Shown here: positions 56,742 through 64,000 of the stretch, in pieces
How positions within the stretch are numbered: the first letter of the stretch is position 1
How the letters are laid out: each line of letters begins with the position of its first letter
From: Alphaproteobacteria bacterium
GTDB lineage: Bacteria > Pseudomonadota > Alphaproteobacteria > GCA-2731375
DNA: 64,000 bases
Reading direction: 5' to 3'
Assembly (NCBI GenBank): GCA_021776235.1
Contig: JAJFGG010000161.1
Location: forward strand, 62,001 to 126,000
Notes under the pieces: model-generated
Seen by the model: the letters and a program-made list of their open reading frames with translations, nothing else
Databases searched by the model: none
What the model was told of the DNA's origin: nothing
Translations under genes and position numbers: made by a program

Positions 56742-58340
56742 CTACTCTGCATGTAATCCAAATATCTCGCACTCGCCGGTTACACCGCGCAGGGTATGGT
56801 GGCCCAGGGATACGACGAGGTCTGGCACACTTTCGGCGAATGCCGACGAAAGCAGAATTTGCCGGTCAAGTGCCTTGGTCAGACTTTCGATGCGCGATGC
56901 CTCATTTACGGCGGAACCTATAACCGTGAAATCAAGCCGTTTGGTCGTGCCAATATTGCCATAGGTCAGATCGCCGCGATGCAGCGCGATGCCAAATTCG
57001 ATTAACGGCGCGCCGTCCGCCGCCCGTTCCGTGTTGACAGATTCAAACTGTGCCGAGGCTGCGCGTGCGGCGGCTAACGCGTGGGCGCCTGCTTCAGGTT
57101 CTTTTTGCTGCGGATCGTCGATGGCGAAGATCGCCAGCACTGAATCGCCGATGAATTTCAGCACCTCGCCGCCATGGTCAAGCACGGCGCCTGCGACAAT
57201 ATCGAAATAGCTGTTGAGCAGTGACAGATAGTCCTCGCGCGATAGAGCGGCGGCGAGGGATGTCGAATCCCGCAAATCGGTAATCCAGATCGCGGCGTGG
57301 ATATCTTCGCCATCACCGCGTCTGACCAGCCCGTCCATCACACGCTGGCCGGCGTCCGAGCCCAAATAGGTACGCAACAATGTCGAGGATGATAACCGCA
57401 GGGCGTGGGATTCAAACAGGCGACTAAGAGTTGGCAAAATCTCATAGATCTGGCCCAACTCCTCGGTGGAGAACCCTCCGGGCGCATCCGACACCAGGGT
57501 CAGAATGTTGAGTTGCTCGTCCGAGAACTCAAGCGGCATGGCCACATAGTCAGTAGCGCCCTCGGCTACCAGATCCCTCAGTACGGGAAAATCCAGCAGC
57601 GAGTCGGGTCCTTCCAGGCGCCGGCGCACGCCGCCCTCGCCATCTATGACCTTTGCAAACGGACTATTGCGGTATTGCTCGCTTTGCAGGTTCTCGTGGG
57701 AGATTTCAAATTCCGTGACCCCGTCGCTGTCCGGCCGCCAGGTATAGATGAGGGCGAACAGCAGCGGGTTCATGGTGCGCACGAGAAGCCGAAGCTGGGA
57801 CAGGGGCAAGCCCGACGCCGCCATGGCCTCCGCCAGACGCTGCACCAAATTCCGTGACGACGTTGCCTTCCAGGCCTCATGGACCAGCCAATTCACCAAT
57901 GGGTTTGGCTTTGCCTTCGCCGTATTGCGCGGCTGTTCGGTGATTTCAATTTCGTCGGCATACCAGCCATCAACCGCACTCCAATTGAATGCCATATACG
58001 CCCGAACGCTGGACGACTCGTCATAGGGCGTCTCATAGCTCCACACCGCGTCCTTGAGCAATGTCTCGCCAACCTTGATCGCCCAATAGGACGCGTTGCC
58101 CTTGAACGGACAATGGGTGTGCAGATCGCTCTTCACCAACAGATCCATGCGGACGTCGTCGCGGGGAAAATAAAACACTGGTGCCAACCGGGTCTCGTGC
58201 ATTACCAAGACATCACGGCTGTCCGCCAAGGTTTGACCCTGGACATCGGCGCGTATGCGGCGTGGCTCGGCTTCAAAGGACAGCCGGTACCCTTCGTGCG
58301 CCCGCATGGGGCGTTTCTCGCCTACCGTAACTTCTGACAC
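56742..58340 (-). CDS. DUF427-like domain fused to class III adenylate/guanylate cyclase domain
   Basis: N-term 'VLVMHETRLAPVFYFPRDDVRMDLL...THCPFKGNASYWAI' DUF427-like; C-term 'IWITDLRDSTSLAAALSREDYLSLLNSYFDIVAGAVLDHGGEVLKFIGDSVLAIFA' cyclase. Confidence 0.85.
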   Translation of the reverse strand: MSEVTVGEKRPMRAHEGYRLSFEAEPRRIRADVQGQTLADSRDVLVMHETRLAPVFYFPRDDVRMDLLVKSDLHTHCPFKGNASYWAIKVGETLLKDAVWSYETPYDESSSVRAYMAFNWSAVDGWYADEIEITEQPRNTAKAKPNPLVNWLVHEAWKATSSRNLVQRLAEAMAASGLPLSQLRLLVRTMNPLLFALIYTWRPDSDGVTEFEISHENLQSEQYRNSPFAKVIDGEGGVRRRLEGPDSLLDFPVLRDLVAEGATDYVAMPLEFSDEQLNILTLVSDAPGGFSTEELGQIYEILPTLSRLFESHALRLSSSTLLRTYLGSDAGQRVMDGLVRRGDGEDIHAAIWITDLRDSTSLAAALSREDYLSLLNSYFDIVAGAVLDHGGEVLKFIGDSVLAIFAIDDPQQKEPEAGAHALAAARAASAQFESVNTERAADGAPLIEFGIALHRGDLTYGNIGTTKRLDFTVIGSAVNEASRIESLTKALDRQILLSSAFAESVPDLVVSLGHHTLRGVTGECEIFGLHAE

Positions 58341-58627
58341 GTTATCTAAGTTCCAACACCATGAGGTCCATGTTTGGCAGAAAATGTTTGGCGTTCATTA
58401 CAAACTCTACATAGGTTCGCATTGGCGGGCTCGCCACTCAAAGAGAATATGTTCGTACAGCCCTGTCAGGAGGCCGGCACCGCAATATCAACGTTATTCC
58501 GCCTGGTTAACATACGCCAAAAACGGCTCGATGAGCACCCCGAGATACAGCTGTAGCTCTCGGAAAATCGTTTCCTTGTTATCTGTCGTAAATCCGCGTT
58601 CATGTGGAAAACGACAGGATATATGGA

Positions 58628-59050
58628 TCAGTTTTGGACGGGCAGTGCAAAAGCCTGGCCGCTCAATAGGCCCCAGGCAAGTAAGCATAACCCGAGCACG
58701 CCAATAGCAAAGGCAAGCGTTCGAAGGCCAGCTATTCCAGATAGATACAGAGGTGCATGAAGAATTCTTGCGACAAGATAAATTTGTGCCCCAAGCACAG
58801 TGTAGCCATTTGAAACGCCAAGAATTGCTGTCAGGAGCACCAACGGTGTAAATATGTGAAGACCTTCCTTGAGGTTCGCAATTGCTCTATGCAACCGTCC
58901 TCCCAGTCCTGGCTGCAGGTGGGGGATATCATCTCGCCCAGAAAGTGCACTTATATTTCCATACTGCTTCATGGTTATCATGACCTGGATTGCGGTTAGC
59001 ACAAACAGGAACAGTAGAACGGCCAAAAGCATTATGATCTCTTGGGTCAT
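58628..59050 (-). CDS. MAPEG family protein
   Basis: 140 aa, multi-TM; 'RAIANLKEGLHIFTPLVLL', 'GAQIYLVARILHAPLYLSGI'. Confidence 0.85.
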   Translation of the reverse strand: MTQEIIMLLAVLLFLFVLTAIQVMITMKQYGNISALSGRDDIPHLQPGLGGRLHRAIANLKEGLHIFTPLVLLTAILGVSNGYTVLGAQIYLVARILHAPLYLSGIAGLRTLAFAIGVLGLCLLAWGLLSGQAFALPVQN

Positions 59051-59196
59051 GTCGTTTGATCTCCATTTTATTGCGTGTTTATGAGTGGCGAATTGTCGGG
59101 ACAGGTCCCGACGGCATTCAACGCACCCTATGCCGTGACATGCGGCGACGTAAGCGTCATAAGGGACGAGAAAAGTCTGATCGGGACACTTGAGCT

Positions 59197-60174
59197 ATGA
59201 AAAAGGTCGTCATTCTTGCCGCGGAGAACACGATCCTCTCTACCATCGCCTCACCTATGGATATGTTCCTGCAGGCGGGTGTGTTGTGGAATTTGACGAT
59301 GGGAGAAGAGCCTACTCCCGAATTTGATGTGAAAATCGTCACCTCGGATGGCGGCCCGGTCATGGCGCTCAATCAAGTTCCAATCATACCTGCCTGCGCC
59401 ATGCACGATATCGAAGATGCAGACGTGATTATTCTTCCATCGCAGGGATTTCTTTTTAATCCGCAGGATAAGGATCATTCCGACAGAATTGAATGGCTCA
59501 AGACTTGGTATGAAAAGGGTTCCGATCTGGCAAGCGTTTGCGCCGGCGCGTTCACCCTGGCATCCACGGGATTGCTTAATGGTAAAACTGCGACAACGCA
59601 CTGGGGAATGGCAAAACAATTTGCAAAGGACTTCCCCGAGGTTGACTTGAGAACGGACCTGCTCGTGACGGACGAAGGACGCTTGTTCTGTGGCGGCGGC
59701 ATTACTGCAGATCTAAATTTGTCGCTGTATCTTATTGGGAAATATTGTGGGCGGGAAATTGCGCTGCAGAGTGCTCGATGCACTTTGGTCGACCTGGATC
59801 GTATCTGCCAGTCACCGTTTGCGATGTTCAGTCCTGAAAAAAATCATAGTGATAACAAAATTTTGGAAGCTCAGGAGTGGATGGAGAACAATCTCAGAGA
59901 CAAAATCAGTATGGAAGCCATGGCAAAAGAGGCAGGCATGAGCCTTCGCCACTTTAACAGACGGTTTAAGTCAGCGACTGGAGAAACTGTAACCAAGTAC
60001 TTGCAGCTGGTCAGGGTTGATGCGGCAAAGGTGGACCTGGTCAATACAAACCTGCCCTTCGATGAAATATCTCTGAACACAGGTTATGAGAACGTCAGTT
60101 TTTTCCGAAGGGTTTTCAAGAAAAATACCAGCCTAACGCCAGCGGAATACAGGCGAAAATTCTGCCAATTCTGA
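59197..60174 (+). CDS. GlxA family transcriptional regulator (DJ-1/PfpI + AraC HTH)
   Basis: 'LASVCAGAFTLASTGLLNGKTATTHW', C-terminal AraC 'MAKEAGMSLRHFNRRFKSATGETVTKYLQLVRVDAAK'. Confidence 0.94.
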   Translation: MKKVVILAAENTILSTIASPMDMFLQAGVLWNLTMGEEPTPEFDVKIVTSDGGPVMALNQVPIIPACAMHDIEDADVIILPSQGFLFNPQDKDHSDRIEWLKTWYEKGSDLASVCAGAFTLASTGLLNGKTATTHWGMAKQFAKDFPEVDLRTDLLVTDEGRLFCGGGITADLNLSLYLIGKYCGREIALQSARCTLVDLDRICQSPFAMFSPEKNHSDNKILEAQEWMENNLRDKISMEAMAKEAGMSLRHFNRRFKSATGETVTKYLQLVRVDAAKVDLVNTNLPFDEISLNTGYENVSFFRRVFKKNTSLTPAEYRRKFCQF

Positions 60175-60381
60175 AAGATCACCCGGTGTTTCGGCACTGT
60201 TTGAACGTCCATTTTGCGTCAATGAACTCTGGTCCATGATCCTAGGTGCCGATGGGTCTATTCAGCGCGGCCATGGCCAAAGAATACCGCTCACCATCCA
60301 GGTGCTGTGATCTTGCCTTTGTGAGCGGCCTCCGGCAACCTCGGCCTGGCCGCACCGCCGGCATCAATCTTGGAGGGATGG

Positions 60382-61368
60382 ATGCGCATTACCGTTGACG
60401 AGGCCCACATGCTGGTGCAACGGGTCATGACCGCCAACCAGCACAGTGTTGAGTATGCGCGCATCATCGCGGATCACATCGTCGATTGCGAATTGCGCGG
60501 CCTGGGCTATGGCGGACTGGCGCGCGTGGTTTCGATTGTCGAGCGTTTGCAACGGACTGGCGCCCCGACGCGCCCGGTCGAGGTGGCGCACCAGACCCCG
60601 GTTTCGGCACGATTGAGCGGCAATGACAATCTTGGTTATGTCGTCGCCTTCAAGGCGGCCGAGATCGTGATCGAGAAGGCCCAGGCGGCTGGCCTGGCGA
60701 TGGTTGGCGCAGATGGGACCTGGTACACGGGTATGCTGTCGCTCTATGCAGAGATGGCGGCGGCGAAAGGCCTGATAACCATGATCGCCTCGAACGCGAC
60801 GCCCTGGGTGGCGCCCCATGGCGCGGCCGAAGGCCGCTTCGGGACCAACCCCATATGTTTTGGTTTTCCCAGCAGCGCTGATCCGGTGATCTGGGATATA
60901 GGCACTTCGTCGATCATGCATGCCGAAGTCGTGCTGGCGAAGCGCCATGGACACATGCTCGAGGCCGGGCGGGCTTTCGACAGTCAGGGGCGTCCGACCA
61001 CGGATCCCGAAGCGGCCCTGGCTGGCGCCTTCACCCCCTGGGGCGGGCACAAGGGTTCGGGCCTCGGCCATGTCGTGCAAATGCTGGGCATCCTCGCCGG
61101 CTCGCCGGTGCAACCTCCGGAACTGGCCGAGTTTGGCTTTGTCATCGTGGCCATGAAGCCTGATTTGATGATGCCGGAAGGGGACTATCGCGCCCGGGTC
61201 ACGGAATATGCCGAAGCCGTCCGTGCGGCCCGTCCCATCGAAGGCGGCCCGGCCGTCCGCATGCCCTTCGACCGCTCCGCCGCCGAACGCCGCCGCCGGC
61301 TGGCCGAAGATGCCATCGACGTCCCGGATTTCGTCCACGCCCGGCTAACCGAGTTCGCGCTTTCGTAG
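60382..61368 (+). CDS. Ldh family (malate/L-lactate dehydrogenase-type) oxidoreductase
   Basis: 'GTWYTGMLSLYAEMAAAKGLITMIASNATPWVAPHGAAEGRFGTNPICFGFPS', 'GGHKGSGLGHVVQMLGILAG'. Confidence 0.92.
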   Translation: MRITVDEAHMLVQRVMTANQHSVEYARIIADHIVDCELRGLGYGGLARVVSIVERLQRTGAPTRPVEVAHQTPVSARLSGNDNLGYVVAFKAAEIVIEKAQAAGLAMVGADGTWYTGMLSLYAEMAAAKGLITMIASNATPWVAPHGAAEGRFGTNPICFGFPSSADPVIWDIGTSSIMHAEVVLAKRHGHMLEAGRAFDSQGRPTTDPEAALAGAFTPWGGHKGSGLGHVVQMLGILAGSPVQPPELAEFGFVIVAMKPDLMMPEGDYRARVTEYAEAVRAARPIEGGPAVRMPFDRSAAERRRRLAEDAIDVPDFVHARLTEFALS

Positions 61369-61413
61369 AGGCCCGCTAGCGGATTTCTTGAGCTGGATTC
61401 AGCTATGGCGCCG

Positions 61414-61851
61414 CTAGGTGCTTTGGAGCTGCGCCATGAAGCCACCGCCATCGGCGAAGACCGTGCCTTCGGCAACTTTTCCGTCACGGATGGTGAAAAA
61501 AGCCGCCGCGGGCCGGTTGACCCGATTGCCCGTCGCGGGCAGCCCGTTGAAGTCGCCGCGGTGAACCCCGCTGAAGACGTAATGCACCGCGACCGTGTCG
61601 CCGTCCCCGACGATTTTCTGGATGCTGAAGCGCGCCTCGTCGAAGGCCTCGTGGCGCGCCTTGAGGTCCTCTACATGCTCCGCCAGGGACGCCATGCTGG
61701 CAACGCCGTGGCCATGGCGAACGTAGTCAGTATGAAACGTGTCGTATACCACCGACATGTCCTGCTTGTTGAAGCCATCCTCCATGATGTGACGGACAAG
61801 TTCCTTGTTTTCTTCCGCTGTCATGATTTCCTTTTCCTCAATTTCTGGCAC
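61414..61851 (-). CDS. SnoaL-like / NTF2-like ester cyclase family protein
   Basis: 'NKELVRHIMEDGFNKQDMSVVYDTFHTDYVRH', 'DGDTVAVHYVFSGVHRGDFNGLPATG'. Confidence 0.88.
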   Translation of the reverse strand: MPEIEEKEIMTAEENKELVRHIMEDGFNKQDMSVVYDTFHTDYVRHGHGVASMASLAEHVEDLKARHEAFDEARFSIQKIVGDGDTVAVHYVFSGVHRGDFNGLPATGNRVNRPAAAFFTIRDGKVAEGTVFADGGGFMAQLQST

Positions 61852-61874
61852 AACCCGGCGCTTTGCAATTCTTC

Positions 61875-63419
61875 TTATCTGCCCAAGCTACTCGATAATT
61901 GTTCCCTTATGGTGCGTTTCATGACCTTGCCGCTGGGATTGCGCAAGAGTTCCTCGGCGAAGGTGATATCGCGGGGCACCTTGTAGCCGCCCAGATGCTG
62001 CCTGCAATGGGCAACGATCTCATCAGCCGTGGGCTGGCGTCCAGGTTGGGACACTATGACCGCGGCCAGACGTTCGCCCCATTGGGCATCGGGTATGCCG
62101 ACTACGGCGGCCTCGGCCACGCCTTCATGGCGCAGCAGAACTTCCTCAACCTCCCGGGGGTATATATTGATGCCGCCGGAAATTACCATGTCCTTGCGGC
62201 GGTCCATAATGGCAAGGAAGCCATCATGGTCCATGGCGCCCATATCCCCGGTCAGCAGCCAGGATCCATCCAGGGCCTCGGCCGTGGCGGCCTCGTTGCG
62301 GCAATAACCGTTGAACAGTGTCGGTGATTTGACCCAGATATCGCCTATTTCGCCGGGCTCGGCGGGGCTGCGGTCCTGGCGCCGGACGGCGATCTCGGTG
62401 CCGACGATCGCGGGGCCGACGGATCCGGGCTTGTCGTCAATCAACTCCGGCGCCAGGGCCGTGGCGATGCCGACCTCGGTGCAGCCATAGCACTCGTGGA
62501 TAATGCCTTCGCCAAAGAACTTCACCGCCCGGTGTTTCAGGGTTCGGGCAAACGGCGCCGCGTTGACGACAATGCCGTTGAGACGAAAGCCGCCGCGCTG
62601 TTGCAGCAGATCCGGGGGCAACGACAAAATTTGATGCACATGCGTCGGCACCATGAAGGCGGACGTCACCTCGCCGCTGGCCAGACGGGCCATGACGTGT
62701 GCCGGATCGAACGCGGCAAGCAGTTCCAGCGTGCCGCCGTTGAAGACACTGGCCATGGCAAAGCCGAAACCGCCGCCGTGAGCCAGAGGCGCAAAACAGA
62801 GATGCCGGTCGGCGGGGCCCAGACAGCGGAAATGGTGCGCCATGGCGTTGAACAGGTGGCTGCGGCAGTGGTGTGACAGCATGACCCCTTTTGGCTCGCC
62901 CGTGGTTCCGGATGTATAGGGAATACAGAATGTCGCCTCCGGATCGGCCGGCGGCACCGGTGCGACAAGGGATTGCCGGGCCAGGGACGCTTTGTATCCG
63001 GCATCGAGCGAGACGATGGCGCTATCGGCCAACCCGGCCAGGTTGGCCAACAGATCGTCTGGGCAGAACACCACCTTGGCCTGGCAGTTTTCCAGTATCT
63101 GCCTCAATTCTTCCGGCGCAGCGCGGTGGGTGGGTGTCGCCACCATGATGCCGGCCCGGGACAGACCGGCAACCAACTCGATATAGGGCAAACAATTGGG
63201 CGCGTAAATTGCCGCGCAGTCGCCTGGACGCAATCCCAGATCGTCACGCGCCAGCGCCGCCACCCGCTGGATCCGCTCCGCCAACTGCCCGAAGCTCAGG
63301 CAACGATCCTCGAACAGCAATGCCGGTTTGTCGGGGTGTCTCAAGGCGCCCGCCACGACACCGGAGGCAATATCGGCGCCGACCAATTCGGCTGTCACCT
63401 GAAACCCGGGCGAGCTCAT
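61875..63419 (-). CDS. Acyl-CoA synthetase / AMP-dependent CoA ligase
   Basis: 'FCIPYTSGTTGEPKGVMLSHH', 'YGCTEVG', 'LLTGDMGAMDHDGFLAIMDRRKDMVISGGINIYPREVEEVL'; start reset to MSSPGFQ, ATGA overlap with upstream gene. Confidence 0.94.
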   Translation of the reverse strand: MSSPGFQVTAELVGADIASGVVAGALRHPDKPALLFEDRCLSFGQLAERIQRVAALARDDLGLRPGDCAAIYAPNCLPYIELVAGLSRAGIMVATPTHRAAPEELRQILENCQAKVVFCPDDLLANLAGLADSAIVSLDAGYKASLARQSLVAPVPPADPEATFCIPYTSGTTGEPKGVMLSHHCRSHLFNAMAHHFRCLGPADRHLCFAPLAHGGGFGFAMASVFNGGTLELLAAFDPAHVMARLASGEVTSAFMVPTHVHQILSLPPDLLQQRGGFRLNGIVVNAAPFARTLKHRAVKFFGEGIIHECYGCTEVGIATALAPELIDDKPGSVGPAIVGTEIAVRRQDRSPAEPGEIGDIWVKSPTLFNGYCRNEAATAEALDGSWLLTGDMGAMDHDGFLAIMDRRKDMVISGGINIYPREVEEVLLRHEGVAEAAVVGIPDAQWGERLAAVIVSQPGRQPTADEIVAHCRQHLGGYKVPRDITFAEELLRNPSGKVMKRTIREQLSSSLGR

Positions 63420-64000
63420 TTCGCGCCATTGCTTTCCGTGGTGCGTTTCGGGGCGCTTTCCGGCAGATGAAACAGTTTCAGGGCGTTGTCGCGCAGCAAT
63501 TTGGCCTTGGCTTCTGCGCGCAGTTCCATGCTGTTGATTTCCGCCATGGCGCGTTCCGGGTCGATCACCGGCCAATCGGTGCCGAACAGCACCTTGTCCT
63601 GACCATAACTGTTCAGGTAGTGCACGATTTGCGGCGGCCAATGTTTCGGTGCATAGGCATCGACACCGATAAAGACATTCTCGTGCTTCCAGGCCATGGA
63701 GATCATCTCGTCCGTCCACGGTACGCCGATGTGTATTCCGATCAGCTTCAAATCGGGAAAATCGATCGCCACCTCATCCAGGGTGATGGGGCGGCCCACG
63801 CTGGGCAGGCGGCGCTCGCGGGAATAGATCAGGTTATGGCCGACCTGCATCATAATCGGTATGTCCAGTTCGCAGCACTTCGCGTAATAGGGATAATAGC
63901 GCCGGTCATTCGGCGCCAGGCCGAACCAATGGGGATAGAGATGGGCGCCGACGAAGCCCAGTTCCTCGACCGCGTGACGCAACTCGTAAATGCCGGCCAT
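63416..64000 (-). CDS. Amidohydrolase family protein (5' truncated by window edge)
   Basis: 'GFVGAHLYPHWFGLAPNDRRYYPYYAKCCELDIPIMMQVGH', 'VLFGTDWPVIDPERAMAEI'. Confidence 0.9.
   Translation of the reverse strand: MAGIYELRHAVEELGFVGAHLYPHWFGLAPNDRRYYPYYAKCCELDIPIMMQVGHNLIYSRERRLPSVGRPITLDEVAIDFPDLKLIGIHIGVPWTDEMISMAWKHENVFIGVDAYAPKHWPPQIVHYLNSYGQDKVLFGTDWPVIDPERAMAEINSMELRAEAKAKLLRDNALKLFHLPESAPKRTTESNGAK

Noticed and set aside
1-64000. CRISPR arrays, prophage modules, rRNA operons
   Set aside because: No regularly spaced repeat series, phage structural genes or rRNA-like sequence were seen anywhere in the window.

Overview
A 64 kb, GC-rich window, most likely from an alphaproteobacterial chromosome (inferred from gene content and style). 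It is densely packed with fatty-acid and xenobiotic-type catabolic genes: several acyl-CoA dehydrogenases, thiolases, enoyl-CoA hydratases, CoA ligase and CoA transferase, three LLM flavin oxidoreductases, two cytochromes P450, SDRs, a GST, and a TRAP transporter. About 54 protein genes, one tRNA-Ser(TGA) and several non-coding repeats or hairpins can be supported. No rRNA, CRISPR array or complete transposon was seen. Main points for a second look: (1) a 1440-aa epsilon-poly-lysine-synthetase-like (Pls-type) stand-alone NRPS, with A and T domains and a membrane/left-handed-beta-helix C-terminus, lying between a tRNA-Ser with IS-like debris and a long imperfect palindrome; (2) a higBA-type toxin-antitoxin locus whose toxin frame carries an in-frame ochre stop while the antitoxin is intact; (3) a ~110-bp two-hairpin dispersed repeat present in two same-strand copies (32970 and 54885), one of which supplies the stop codon of a thiolase; (4) a perfect 14-bp hairpin three bases upstream of the TRAP small-permease start; (5) an orphan phosphate-binding-like protein paired with a chemoreceptor, next to a response regulator and a MASE3 hybrid kinase, across an AT-rich regulatory region with inverted repeats; (6) a DUF427-like/class III nucleotide cyclase fusion. 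All assignments come from reading the sequence and translations; no database search was run.
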